Shown: piece by piece, positions 1-6,955 of the stretch
Numbering within the stretch: position 1 is the first letter of the stretch
Layout: the number at the start of each line of letters is the position of its first letter
Source of the DNA: an uncultured Marinosulfonomonas sp.
Lineage (GTDB): Bacteria; Pseudomonadota; Alphaproteobacteria; Rhodobacterales; Rhodobacteraceae
DNA: 27,209 nt
Reading direction: 5' to 3'
Assembly (NCBI GenBank): GCA_947311455.1
Contig: CAMZKY010000154.1
Span: forward strand, 1 to 27,209
Position numbers and translations under genes: made by a program
Notes under the pieces: generated by a model
The model's database searches: none
Seen by the model: the letters and a program-made list of their open reading frames with translations, nothing else
What the model was told of the DNA's origin: nothing

Positions 1-126
1 GGTGACAACCTGAAGTTCGAAGTTGAACTGATTGCGCCAATCGCTATGGAAGATGGCCTACGCTTTGCGATCCGCGAAGGCGGCCGCACTGTGGGTGCCG
101 GTGTGGTTTCCAAAATCATCGAATAA
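1..126 (+). CDS. tuf: Elongation factor Tu, C-terminal fragment (gene cut by window start)
   Basis: The first 41 codons read in frame to a TAA and match the end of domain III of EF-Tu, including the conserved stretch FAIREGGRTVGAGVV and the ending KIIE. EF-Tu is the GTPase that brings aminoacyl-tRNA to the ribosomal A site. The GTP-binding domain lies outside the window, so only the tRNA-contacting barrel is seen. Its position directly upstream of rpsJ is the usual str-to-S10 junction in proteobacteria, so rpsL, rpsG and fusA probably precede it (inference). A strong hairpin lies between this gene and rpsJ. Confidence 0.95.
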   Translation, partial: GDNLKFEVELIAPIAMEDGLRFAIREGGRTVGAGVVSKIIE

Positions 127-144
127 TTGAACGACAAGTTCGAT

Positions 145-173
145 GAGGGTCGCAGGATGAGCCTGCGATCCTC
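145..173 (+). other. Strong hairpin in the tuf-rpsJ spacer
   Basis: Bases 145-156 (GAGGGTCGCAGG) pair with 162-173 over 12 base pairs with one G-U wobble, around a 5-base loop. No uninterrupted T run follows (the next bases are CTATCAACTTTTA), so it is a weak candidate for an intrinsic terminator. It may be a partial attenuator, an mRNA processing or stability element at the end of the tuf message, or part of a leader that controls rpsJ-rplW. Confidence 0.6.
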
Positions 174-205
174 CTATCAACTTTTACGCCTCGAAAGGCT
201 ATCAA

Positions 206-514
206 ATGAAAAGCCAAACCATTCGCATTCGGCTGAAAGCGTTTGACTATCGTGTTCTGGACGCCAGCACACAAGAGATCGTCAACACAGCCAAGCGGAC
301 AGGTGCCCAAGTACGTGGCCCTATCCCAATGCCGAACAAGATTGAGAAATTCACAGTTTTGCGTTCGCCCCACGTGAATAAAAAAGCCCGTGAACAATTC
401 GAAATTCGCACACATAAACGTTTGCTTGATATCATCGATCCAACACCTCAAACCGTAGACGCGCTGATGAAGCTTGATCTTGCGGCGGGTGTTGACGTTG
501 AAATCAAAGTTTAA
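206..514 (+). CDS. rpsJ: 30S ribosomal protein S10 (NusE)
   Basis: A 102-residue protein of normal S10 length with the N-terminal IRIRLKAFD and the loop GPIPMPNKIEKFTVLRSPHVNK typical of the family. S10 sits in the head of the small subunit and also acts as NusE with NusB in transcription antitermination of rRNA operons. It is the first gene of the S10 cluster here, about 80 bases after tuf and 14 bases before rplC. The start is preceded by GAAAGG. The stop codon overlaps the AAGGAGG ribosome binding site of rplC, which suggests tight coupling. Confidence 0.98.
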   Translation: MKSQTIRIRLKAFDYRVLDASTQEIVNTAKRTGAQVRGPIPMPNKIEKFTVLRSPHVNKKAREQFEIRTHKRLLDIIDPTPQTVDALMKLDLAAGVDVEIKV

Positions 515-528
515 GGAGGGCAACACAG

Positions 529-1254
529 ATGCGCTCTGGTGTAATCGCTAAAAAGATGGGCATGACTCGCCTTTTCATGGAGGACGGGAAACAGATTCCT
601 GTGACTGTTCTTCTTCTTGACAACCTACAGGTTGTTGCAAACCGCACAGTTGAAAAAGACGGCTATACAGCTGTTCAATTGGGCTGTGGCACAGCAAAAG
701 CAAAACGCACATCCAAAGCGATGCGCGGTCATTTTGCGACGGCCAATGTCGCCCCGAAACGTAAAGTCGCTGAATTTCGCGTCACTGCCGATAATCTTAT
801 CGGCGTTGGAGAAGAAATTTCTGCTGCACATTACCTTGAAGGTCAAAAAGTTGACGTTTCCGGCATTTCAATCGGTAAAGGTTTTGCTGGGGCTATGAAA
901 CGCCACAACTTTGGTGGCTTGCGCGCCACGCACGGTGTTTCGATCTCGCACCGTTCGCATGGCTCGACTGGTCAGTGTCAAGATCCTGGCAAAGTGTTCA
1001 AAGGCAAGAAAATGGCTGGTCATATGGGGGCTGCCCGTATCACAACCCAAAATCTTGAAGTTGTTCGCACAGATGCCGACCGTGGCTTGATCATGGTTAA
1101 AGGGGCCGTTCCTGGCTCCAAAGGCGGCTGGGTCACAATCAAAGACGCTGTCAAAAAGAAACTGCCCGAGGGTGTTCCTTTCCCAGCTGCGCTGAAAACC
1201 GCAGCCGCCGAGGCACCTGCTGTAGAGCAAACCGAGGGGAGTTCTGAAGAATGA
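529..1254 (+). CDS. rplC: 50S ribosomal protein L3
   Basis: A 241-residue L3. It starts MRSGVIAKKMGMTRLF and carries the conserved loop GQCQDPGKVFKGKKMAGHMG, which reaches the peptidyl transferase centre and includes the glutamine methylated by PrmB in other bacteria. The C-terminus has an Ala/Glu-rich tail (ending AVEQTEGSSEE) longer than in E. coli; such tails are common in alphaproteobacteria. A strong AAGGAGG lies upstream at the end of rpsJ. The stop overlaps the rplD start as ATGA, which predicts translational coupling. Confidence 0.98.
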   Translation: MRSGVIAKKMGMTRLFMEDGKQIPVTVLLLDNLQVVANRTVEKDGYTAVQLGCGTAKAKRTSKAMRGHFATANVAPKRKVAEFRVTADNLIGVGEEISAAHYLEGQKVDVSGISIGKGFAGAMKRHNFGGLRATHGVSISHRSHGSTGQCQDPGKVFKGKKMAGHMGAARITTQNLEVVRTDADRGLIMVKGAVPGSKGGWVTIKDAVKKKLPEGVPFPAALKTAAAEAPAVEQTEGSSEE

Positions 1255-1871
1255 AACTTGATGTAATTAAACTTGACGGCAAGAAATCCGGTTCAGTTGA
1301 TCTTGGTGACGAGATCTTCGGTCTGGAAGCACGTGCCGACATTTTGCACCGTGTGGTGCGCTGGCAGCGTAACAACGCACAAGCCGGCACGCATAAGGTG
1401 AAAACCCGGTCCGAAGTAAGCTACTCGACCAAAAAGATCTATCGTCAAAAAGGTACTGGTGGCGCGCGTCACGGTGCTCGCTCGGCTCCGATCTTTCGCG
1501 GTGGTGGCGTTTACAAAGGCCCAACACCTCGCAGCCACGGCCACGAGCTTACGAAGAAATTCCGTAAACTTGGTCTACGCCACGCTCTGTCTGCAAAGGC
1601 AAGCGCGGGTGAGCTGGTTGTGATCGACACTGCCGACTTGAAAGATGCAAAAACATCTTCTTTGGCAAAAGCGATCAAGGAACTGGGCTGGAAGCGCGCA
1701 TTGGTTATCGATGGTGCAGAAGTGAACGAAAATTTCGCAACTGCGGCTCGTAACATCGAAGGCCTGGATATCCTGCCTTCTCAAGGCGCAAATGTTTATG
1801 ACATCCTGAAACGTGATACACTTGTGTTGACCAAAGCAGGCGTTGAAGCACTGGAGGCTCGATTGAAATGA
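1251..1871 (+). CDS. rplD: 50S ribosomal protein L4
   Basis: A 206-residue L4 with the long basic loop RQKGTGGARHGARSAPIFRGGG, which lines the peptide exit tunnel. In E. coli, L4 also represses its own S10 operon through the leader RNA; whether that happens here is unknown, although a hairpin precedes rpsJ. The gene overlaps rplC by four bases (ATGA) at its start and rplW by four bases at its end, so three consecutive genes are probably translationally coupled. Confidence 0.98.
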   Translation: MKLDVIKLDGKKSGSVDLGDEIFGLEARADILHRVVRWQRNNAQAGTHKVKTRSEVSYSTKKIYRQKGTGGARHGARSAPIFRGGGVYKGPTPRSHGHELTKKFRKLGLRHALSAKASAGELVVIDTADLKDAKTSSLAKAIKELGWKRALVIDGAEVNENFATAARNIEGLDILPSQGANVYDILKRDTLVLTKAGVEALEARLK

Positions 1872-2164
1872 GCACTAAGGCAGAACATTACGACGTGATC
1901 CGCAAACCAATCGTAACCGAAAAAGCAACTATGGCGTCTGAAAATAACGCTGTTGTATTTGAAGTGGCGATCGATGCGAATAAACCGCAAATCAAAGAAG
2001 CTGTCGAAAGCTTGTTTGGTGTAAAAGTGAAAGCCGTGAATACGTCGATCACCAAAGGTAAATCAAAACGCTTCCGCGGTCAGCTTGGACGTCGCAAAGA
2101 CGTTAAGAAAGCATACGTAACCTTGGAAGAAGGAAATACAATCGATATCTCAACGGGTCTCTGA
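1868..2164 (+). CDS. rplW: 50S ribosomal protein L23
   Basis: A 98-residue L23 with the family opening YDVIRKPIVTEKAT and the extended loop TKGKSKRFRGQLGRRKD. L23 lies at the tunnel exit, where trigger factor and the signal recognition particle dock. It overlaps rplD by ATGA. It is the last gene of this transcription unit: an intrinsic terminator starts 20 bases after its stop. In most bacteria rplB follows directly; here rplB is displaced by about 1.45 kb. Confidence 0.98.
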   Translation: MSTKAEHYDVIRKPIVTEKATMASENNAVVFEVAIDANKPQIKEAVESLFGVKVKAVNTSITKGKSKRFRGQLGRRKDVKKAYVTLEEGNTIDISTGL

Positions 2165-2184
2165 TTGAATTTCTAATAGAATTG

Positions 2185-2216
2185 AAAAGCCCTCCGCAGT
2201 GCGGGGGGCTTTTTTC
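2185..2216 (+). terminator. Intrinsic terminator after rplW
   Basis: AAAAGCCCTCCGC (2185-2197) pairs with GCGGGGGGCTTTTT (2201-2214) around an AGT loop, with a run of Ts at the 3' side. This is a textbook rho-independent terminator and ends the rpsJ-rplC-rplD-rplW unit. Confidence 0.9.
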
Positions 2217-2368
2217 GTTTACCTGTTTGTGTGCTGTGCAACGGAAACCAACACAGTATATGATGTGAAAATAGCAAATACACGCCGATGTGACGGCAAG
2301 GTATCTTGATCCGGCCTGCGAATTCGGCGCAAACTGTTTTCAAGTGTTACTTACGAGGATTAGGAACA

Positions 2369-3034
2369 ATGCTGACCCGACGCCATTTTATTGCGACATC
2401 AACTGCCCTGTTTTCTGCGCCGATTTCCGGTGCCGTCTGGGCTGGGCCATCGACAGACAGGTCTAAGTGGGATGCGTGGGATGCGCAAGTGACGCCAGCG
2501 GCGTATGATCCGGCCACATCTAATCCTTGGGGCGTTTCACTACGGTTTTTGCCGCGTATGGTTGAGGCCAAACCCGGTTTGAAAACGGGTGATATACATG
2601 TGGATGCGGTTGCGCGGTATTTGTATCATATCAATGATGATGGCACCGCGATGCGTTATGGCGTGGCCATTGCGCGGGGCAATCTGTATTCACCTGGAAC
2701 CTATACGATAAAACGCAAGTCCAAATGGCCAACCTGGACGCCAACTGCTTCAATGATCAAACGTGATCCCGAGCTATATAAAGACATTGCCGGTGGCATG
2801 GATGCCGGCCCGAACAATCCACTCGGTTCGCGCGCGCTATATCTATATAAAGGCAGCCGCGATACGTATTTGCGTATCCATGGATCGCCACAGCCGAGAT
2901 CAATCGGTGGGCGTGCCAGCTCTGGATGCGTGCGGATGATTATGCCGCATATCAATGATCTGTATCCGAATGTGCATATCGGATCGACGGTATTTCTGTA
3001 TCCGCCAGAAGATCGCGTGACGGCAAATACCTAA
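2369..3034 (+). CDS. L,D-transpeptidase (YkuD domain), exported, Tat-type signal
   Basis: A 221-residue protein from the ATG at 2369, chosen because GAGG and AGGA motifs precede it and a signal sequence follows; an in-frame ATG at 2306 would add 21 residues ahead of the signal. The N-terminus TRRHFIATSTALF resembles a twin-arginine signal, ending near AVWAG (residues 22-26). The YkuD catalytic motif is complete: HGSP at 171-174 and SSGCVRM at 184-190, with Cys187 as nucleophile. Such enzymes form 3-3 crosslinks in peptidoglycan or attach envelope proteins to it. The gene sits between rplW and rplB and converges on a lipoprotein gene. The enzyme class is clear; its specific role is not. Confidence 0.88.
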   Translation: MLTRRHFIATSTALFSAPISGAVWAGPSTDRSKWDAWDAQVTPAAYDPATSNPWGVSLRFLPRMVEAKPGLKTGDIHVDAVARYLYHINDDGTAMRYGVAIARGNLYSPGTYTIKRKSKWPTWTPTASMIKRDPELYKDIAGGMDAGPNNPLGSRALYLYKGSRDTYLRIHGSPQPRSIGGRASSGCVRMIMPHINDLYPNVHIGSTVFLYPPEDRVTANT

Positions 3035-3037
3035 GCG

Positions 3038-3319
3038 CTAACCAGCCGTTCTGTTATCTGTTGGAACCGTGCAGATCGGCCCGCCTTCTGGGGTGCGCAA
3101 CGGTAGGAATGTGTTTTCAACCGGCCCGATATGGCGGTAAACATAACACCCGGTTTCCGGATCGATCCGCACCGCAGATAGATCTTGATAGGGTGCAGCA
3201 ATTGCCAGCACACCCTCTGGCAGTTCAGCGATGAAACCCTCTTCTGTGATTTTGCTGGTCGTGGAGCAGGCCGCCAATGCAAGTGGGACAAGCGCCAATA
3301 GAGTTGTAGATCGTTTCAT
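3038..3319 (-). CDS. Small putative lipoprotein of unknown function
   Basis: A 93-residue protein on the minus strand. It opens MKRSTTLLALVPLALAAC, a lipoprotein signal with lipobox LAAC; Cys18 would be the lipidated residue. The mature part is about 75 residues with two further cysteines (in GCYVY and PICTV). The start is preceded by AAGGAAT at a good distance. I do not recognise the family. The gene converges on the L,D-transpeptidase with only three bases between stop codons, so a joint envelope function is possible but is inference from position only. Confidence 0.75.
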   Translation of the reverse strand: MKRSTTLLALVPLALAACSTTSKITEEGFIAELPEGVLAIAAPYQDLSAVRIDPETGCYVYRHIGPVENTFLPLRTPEGGPICTVPTDNRTAG

Positions 3320-3402
3320 CGTTTATTCCTTATGTGCATTGGCTAAGAATGTAGGAAAGTCTGCCTGAAAACCAGCCCCTTTTTTTCAAAGAAAGTGTTG
3401 TG

Positions 3403-3433
3403 TTGCCGAATGGAAATAATAGCGTGGTATAGT
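3403..3433 (+). promoter_or_regulatory. Candidate promoter upstream of rplB (distal)
   Basis: TTGCCG (3403-3408) and TATAGT (3428-3433) form a -35/-10 pair with a 19-base spacer, slightly long for sigma70. It would give a leader of about 180 bases before rplB. A promoter is expected somewhere here because the upstream unit ends in a terminator at 2216. Confidence 0.3.
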
Positions 3434-3558
3434 TTAGCAAAAGATGTCGTTTTCCGCATTTCGGATCAATATCGTTTCTAATGAATTTCCAACTGGACGC
3501 ATGATCGCTTCTCTGATACTCCCCACCAATCGCTTGGCCTCGGATTCGTTCTGGGGCC

Positions 3559-3567
3559 TGTTATATA
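3559..3567 (+). promoter_or_regulatory. Candidate extended -10 promoter upstream of rplB (proximal)
   Basis: TGTTATATA reads as an extended -10 (TGn followed by TATATA, 3562-3567) with no good -35. Transcription would start near 3574 and leave a leader of about 48 bases. It is an alternative to the distal candidate. Confidence 0.3.
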
Positions 3568-3621
3568 TTTCTAAGAGGGTTCGCGTGATGCGGACCACAA
3601 ACCAAACGGAAGACAGAAAGC

Positions 3622-4464
3622 ATGGCACTAAAGTCGTATAAACCGACGACGCCAGGCCAACGTGGGTTGGTTCTGATTGACCGTTCGGAGCTTTGGAAAG
3701 GACGTCCTGTTAAATCTCTTACAGAGGGACTTAGCAAAAAGGGCGGCCGGAACAATACCGGACGAATCACTATGCGTCGCAAGGGTGGGGGCGCAAAGCG
3801 TCTTTATCGTATTGTTGATTTCAAACGTAACAAATTTGATGTTGCAGCCACAGTTGAGCGGATCGAGTATGACCCCAACCGGACTGCATTTATCGCGCTT
3901 GTCAAATATGACGACGGCGAGCAAGCATACATCATCGCACCACAGCGCCTAGGCGTTGGTGACAAGATCATCGCATCAGCCAAGGCTGACGTTAAACCAG
4001 GGAACGCAATGCCGTTTACTGGCTTGCCAATCGGCACAATCATCCACAACATCGAACTAAAAGCAGGTAAAGGCGGTCAGATCGCTCGTGCTGCCGGGAC
4101 TTATGCTCAGTTTGTTGGTCGTGATGGTGGCTACGCGCAAATCCGCCTTTCTTCCGGTGAATTGCGTTTGGTTCGTCAGGAATGCATGTGTACCGTTGGT
4201 GCCGTTTCAAACCCTGACAACTCCAACCAAAACCTTGGTAAAGCTGGTCGTAACCGTCACAAGGGTATTCGCCCCTCTGTTCGTGGCGTTGTTATGAACC
4301 CCGTCGATCACCCGCATGGTGGTGGTGAAGGTCGCACGTCAGGTGGTCGCCACCCTGTGTCACCTTGGGGTAAACCAACTAAAGGTGCACGCACTCGGAA
4401 TAAGAAGAAGGCATCCAGCCGTCTTATCATCCGGTCACGTCACGCTAAGAAGAAGGGTCGCTAG
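3622..4464 (+). CDS. rplB: 50S ribosomal protein L2
   Basis: A 280-residue L2 of normal length. It starts MALKSYKPTTPGQRGLV and holds the signature MNPVDHPHGGGEGRTSGG, which places the conserved histidine near the peptidyl transferase centre, and a basic tail RLIIRSRHAKKKGR. L2 is essential for subunit association and peptidyl transfer. It is the first gene of the second ribosomal unit here, three bases before rpsS. The ribosome binding site is weak (GGAAG at 3608-3612, upstream of AGC-ATG). Confidence 0.98.
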   Translation: MALKSYKPTTPGQRGLVLIDRSELWKGRPVKSLTEGLSKKGGRNNTGRITMRRKGGGAKRLYRIVDFKRNKFDVAATVERIEYDPNRTAFIALVKYDDGEQAYIIAPQRLGVGDKIIASAKADVKPGNAMPFTGLPIGTIIHNIELKAGKGGQIARAAGTYAQFVGRDGGYAQIRLSSGELRLVRQECMCTVGAVSNPDNSNQNLGKAGRNRHKGIRPSVRGVVMNPVDHPHGGGEGRTSGGRHPVSPWGKPTKGARTRNKKKASSRLIIRSRHAKKKGR

Positions 4465-4467
4465 AAT

Positions 4468-4746
4468 ATGGCACGTTCTGTATGGAAAGGCCCGTTTGTC
4501 GACTCTTACGTGCTTAAAAAAGCCGAAGCAGCTCGGGAATCCGGTCGCAACGATGTAATTAAAATCTGGTCACGTCGCTCAACTATCTTACCGCAATTTG
4601 TTGGTTTGACGTTTGGCGTATATAATGGCCGTAAACATATCCCAGTTAACGTTTCCGAAGAAATGATTGGTCAAAAGTTTGGTGAGTATGCGCCAACTCG
4701 CACCTATTACGGTCACGCAGCTGATAAAAAAGCAAAGCGGAAGTAG
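4468..4746 (+). CDS. rpsS: 30S ribosomal protein S19
   Basis: A 92-residue S19 with the family opening RSVWKGPFVD, the motif TILPQFVGLTFGVYNGRKHIPV, and the ending GEYAPTRTYYGHAADKKAKRK. S19 forms a complex with S13 in the head of the small subunit, close to the A-site tRNA. It follows rplB by three bases and is followed by rplV after four bases, the conserved S10-operon order. Confidence 0.98.
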   Translation: MARSVWKGPFVDSYVLKKAEAARESGRNDVIKIWSRRSTILPQFVGLTFGVYNGRKHIPVNVSEEMIGQKFGEYAPTRTYYGHAADKKAKRK

Positions 4747-4750
4747 AGTC

Positions 4751-5131
4751 ATGGGTAAGCAAAAAAACGCACGCCGCGTGGCAGACAACGAAGCAATGGC
4801 AAAAACTCGCATGCTTCGCACAAGCCCGCAAAAACTTAATCTGGTTGCCCAGCTTATTCGCGGTAAGAAAGTTTCAACAGCTTTGACTGATCTGACTTTC
4901 TCCAAAAAACGTATCTCTGATGATGTTAAGAAATGTCTTCAGTCTGCAATTGCGAATGCTGAAAACAATCATAACCTTGACGTGGACGAATTGATCGTCG
5001 CTGAAGCATGGGTTGGCAAGAACATGACACTGAAACGCGGTCGCCCTCGGGCTCGCGGTCGTTTCGGGAAGATCATGAAGCCATTTGCCGAAATCACCAT
5101 TTTGGTGCGTCAAGTTGAGGAGCAAGCATAA
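4751..5131 (+). CDS. rplV: 50S ribosomal protein L22
   Basis: A 126-residue L22 starting MGKQKNARRVADNEAMAKTR at 4751; an in-frame upstream ATG at 4667 lies inside rpsS and is rejected. Family features are RTSPQKLNLVAQLIRGKKV, the SAIANAENNHN segment, and the tunnel-facing loop KRGRPRARGRFG. L22 and L4 form the narrowest part of the exit tunnel. The stop TAA shares its last base with the rpsC ATG (TAATG), so the two are probably coupled. Confidence 0.97.
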   Translation: MGKQKNARRVADNEAMAKTRMLRTSPQKLNLVAQLIRGKKVSTALTDLTFSKKRISDDVKKCLQSAIANAENNHNLDVDELIVAEAWVGKNMTLKRGRPRARGRFGKIMKPFAEITILVRQVEEQA

Positions 5132-5838
5132 TGGGTCAGAAGATTAATCCAATTGGCATGCGCCTGCAGGTAAACCGCACTTGGGATAGCCGCTGGTATG
5201 CGGAATCCAAAGATTTTGCCGGCCTTCTTCTTGAAGACATCAAAATGCGCGAGTTCATCAAAGAAGATTGCAAACAGGCTGGTATCAGCCGCGTAATCAT
5301 TGAACGTCCTCACAAAAAATGCCGCGTCACAGTTCACACTGCACGTCCTGGCGTTATCATTGGCAAGAAAGGTGCAGACATCGAAACTCTGCGCAAAAAT
5401 CTTGCCGCGATGACCGACAGCGAATTGCACCTGAACATTGTCGAGGTTCGCAAGCCCGAAATGGATGCGGCGCTGGTTGCCGAGAATATCGCGCAACAAC
5501 TTGAGCGTCGTGTGTCTTTCCGTCGTGCAATGAAACGCACAGTGCAAAACACAATGCGCATGGGTGCTCTTGGCATTCGTGTAAATGTGGCTGGTCGTCT
5601 CGGCGGGGCAGAAATTGCGCGGACAGAATGGTATCGTGAAGGCCGCGTGCCTTTGCACACTCTTCGTGCCGACATCGACTACGCACACGCAGAAGCGATG
5701 ACACCTTACGGTATCATCGGGATCAAAGTCTGGATCTTTAAAGGCGAGATCATGGAACACGATCCACAAGCGCGTGACCGTAGACTAGAGCAACTCCAGC
5801 AAGGCCCTGCACCTCGTGGTGCTGGCGGCCGTCGCTAA
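5131..5838 (+). CDS. rpsC: 30S ribosomal protein S3
   Basis: A 235-residue S3. The N-terminal MGQKINPIGMRL, the KH-domain loop with VIIGKKGADIE, and the C-domain signature GRLGGAEIARTEWYREGRVP are all present. S3 guards the mRNA entry channel and helps unwind mRNA. The gene overlaps rplV by one base. Its stop flows straight into TAAGGAGG, the ribosome binding site of rplP. Confidence 0.98.
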   Translation: MGQKINPIGMRLQVNRTWDSRWYAESKDFAGLLLEDIKMREFIKEDCKQAGISRVIIERPHKKCRVTVHTARPGVIIGKKGADIETLRKNLAAMTDSELHLNIVEVRKPEMDAALVAENIAQQLERRVSFRRAMKRTVQNTMRMGALGIRVNVAGRLGGAEIARTEWYREGRVPLHTLRADIDYAHAEAMTPYGIIGIKVWIFKGEIMEHDPQARDRRLEQLQQGPAPRGAGGRR

Positions 5839-5851
5839 GGAGGTATGAACA

Positions 5852-6265
5852 ATGCTACAACCAAAGCGTACTAAATTCCGCAAAATGCACAAAGGCCGTA
5901 TCCATGGTCTTGCCAAAGGCGGAACCGAGCTAAACTTCGGTACTTTCGGTCTGAAATCAGTTGAGCCTAGCCGCGTAACTGCCCGTCAAATCGAAGCTGC
6001 CCGTCGTGCAATGACACGTCACATGAAACGTCAAGGCCGGGTCTGGATCCGTATTTTCCCAGACACACCTGTGACATCCAAACCTACCGAAGTCCGGATG
6101 GGTAAAGGTAAAGGTTCTGTTGATTTTTGGGCAGCCAAAGTCAAACCGGGCCGTGTGATGTTCGAAATCGACGGCGTTACAGAAGTTGTTGCGCGCGAGG
6201 CCCTACGTCTGGCTGCAATGAAACTGCCTGTAAAAACCCGCACGATCGTTCGCGAAGACTGGTAA
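5852..6265 (+). CDS. rplP: 50S ribosomal protein L16
   Basis: A 137-residue L16 with MLQPKRTKFRKMHKGR at the start and the conserved segment VRMGKGKGSVDFWAAKVKPGR in the middle, the region that contacts A- and P-site tRNA. A strong AAGGAGG lies eight bases before the ATG. It is followed by an unusually wide 200-base gap with a hairpin and possible promoter before rpmC, whereas most bacteria have rpmC directly adjacent. Confidence 0.98.
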   Translation: MLQPKRTKFRKMHKGRIHGLAKGGTELNFGTFGLKSVEPSRVTARQIEAARRAMTRHMKRQGRVWIRIFPDTPVTSKPTEVRMGKGKGSVDFWAAKVKPGRVMFEIDGVTEVVAREALRLAAMKLPVKTRTIVREDW

Positions 6266-6302
6266 GGTGGTGGTGGAATAAGCCCCACTCTACAAAACGT
6301 TT

Positions 6303-6330
6303 AAACCCCTGCCCGATTTGGTGGGGGTTT
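6303..6330 (+). terminator. Hairpin in the rplP-rpmC gap (possible weak terminator or attenuator)
   Basis: AAACCCCTGCC (6303-6313) pairs with GGTGGGGGTTT (6320-6330) over 11 base pairs with two wobbles and a 6-base loop. Only three Ts sit at the 3' end before CATTCGG, so termination would be partial at best. It probably divides or tunes the long ribosomal unit. Confidence 0.5.
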
Positions 6331-6360
6331 CATTCGGGTGAACCAATTCGCAATTTGCCC

Positions 6361-6389
6361 TTGCTTTATAGGGCGGGGCGGCCTAAAGG
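6361..6389 (+). promoter_or_regulatory. Candidate internal promoter upstream of rpmC
   Basis: CTTGCTT gives a -35 TTGCTT (6361-6366), and TAAAGG (6384-6389) follows after a 17-base spacer. The -35 has the CTTG core common in alphaproteobacteria but the -10 is weak. The location just after a terminator-like hairpin supports it modestly. Confidence 0.3.
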
Positions 6390-6400
6390 AACACTTCACT

Positions 6401-6469
6401 ATGACCTCCACTAGAATCAGGGTGACCCACGCGGGCCTGCTGGTGATGTTGAAAGGAATAAGGCGATGA
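6401..6469 (+). CDS. Possible 22-residue leader peptide overlapping rpmC
   Basis: An ATG at 6401, preceded by AAAGGA about ten bases upstream, opens a 22-codon frame (start MTSTRIRVTHAGLL) whose TGA overlaps the rpmC start as ATGA. That layout is what a translationally coupled leader ORF would look like. If the candidate promoter at 6361-6389 were the only one, transcription would start after the Shine-Dalgarno, so both cannot be right together unless read-through from rplP supplies the RNA. Chance occurrence is quite possible. Confidence 0.22.
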   Translation: MTSTRIRVTHAGLLVMLKGIRR

Positions 6470-6672
6470 ACGCCAAGGAACTACACGATAAAACGCCTGA
6501 CGAGCTGAAAGAACAGCTTGTGAGCCTGAAGAAAGAAGGTTTCAACCTTCGTTTCCAACAGGCAACTGGCCAACTAGAAAATACCGCACCGATTAAGGCC
6601 GCTCGTCGTAACGTTGCGCGCATTAAAACTGTGCTTAATCAAAAAGCTGCTACCGCAGCTTCTGAAGAATAG
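6466..6672 (+). CDS. rpmC: 50S ribosomal protein L29
   Basis: A 68-residue L29, a helical hairpin protein, with MNAKELHDKTPDELKEQLV and the conserved FNLRFQQATGQLENTAPIKAARR-type segment. L29 sits beside L23 at the tunnel exit. The start has AAAGGA about ten bases upstream (GAAAGGAATAAGGCG before ATG). It leads a pair with rpsQ (12 bases downstream). Confidence 0.97.
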   Translation: MNAKELHDKTPDELKEQLVSLKKEGFNLRFQQATGQLENTAPIKAARRNVARIKTVLNQKAATAASEE

Positions 6673-6684
6673 GGAGCCTTTAGA

Positions 6685-6915
6685 ATGCCCAAACGTATCC
6701 TGACTGGCACCGTGACAAGCAACCAGAATGAGCAAACCGTAACGGTTTCTGTCGAACGTCGCTTTACACACCCTGTGATGAAGAAAACCATTCGTAAGTC
6801 CAAGAAATATCGGGCGCACGATGAAAAGAACGAATTCAATGTTGGTGATACAGTCCGAATTCAGGAATGTGCACCAAGATCGAAAACCAAACGCTGGGAA
6901 GTTTTGGCCAAATAG
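6685..6915 (+). CDS. rpsQ: 30S ribosomal protein S17
   Basis: A 76-residue S17, an OB-fold primary rRNA binder, with the family motifs MPKRILTGTVTSNQNEQTVTV, RRFTHPVMKK and VGDTVRIQECAPRSKTKRW. It binds early in 30S assembly. It follows rpmC closely, but a 72-base gap with promoter-like and leader-like signals separates it from rplN. Confidence 0.97.
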   Translation: MPKRILTGTVTSNQNEQTVTVSVERRFTHPVMKKTIRKSKKYRAHDEKNEFNVGDTVRIQECAPRSKTKRWEVLAK

Positions 6916-6935
6916 GTCCGAACCAACAGTATAAT
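6904..6935 (+). promoter_or_regulatory. Candidate internal promoter with perfect TATAAT upstream of rplN
   Basis: TATAAT (6930-6935) matches the sigma70 -10 consensus exactly. The best -35 is TTGGCC (6904-6909) with a long 20-base spacer and lies at the end of rpsQ. Transcription would start near 6942, about 46 bases before rplN. Confidence 0.35.
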
Positions 6936-6955
6936 CGAAACCCTAGGGAGAAGGC

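Larger units (their letters stand above)
3320..3621. other. Divergent intergenic region between the lipoprotein gene and rplB
   Basis: These 302 bases separate divergently read genes and should hold the promoters for both. They contain AT-rich blocks, two candidate plus-strand promoters (listed separately) and a pyrimidine/purine stretch CCCCTTTTTTTCAAAG near 3376-3391. No terminator or stable hairpin was seen. A reading frame at 3444-3641 that runs into rplB was judged not to be a gene. Confidence 0.6.

Noticed and set aside
3444..3641. A 65-codon plus-strand frame ahead of and overlapping rplB
   Set aside because: It has no good ribosome binding site, resembles no family I know, overlaps rplB in another frame, and contains the candidate proximal promoter; it is probably untranslated leader.
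5110..5769. A 219-codon minus-strand frame across rpsC
   Set aside because: It is fully antisense to S3, rich in His/Cys/Phe and without family resemblance; a shadow of the coding strand's codon bias.
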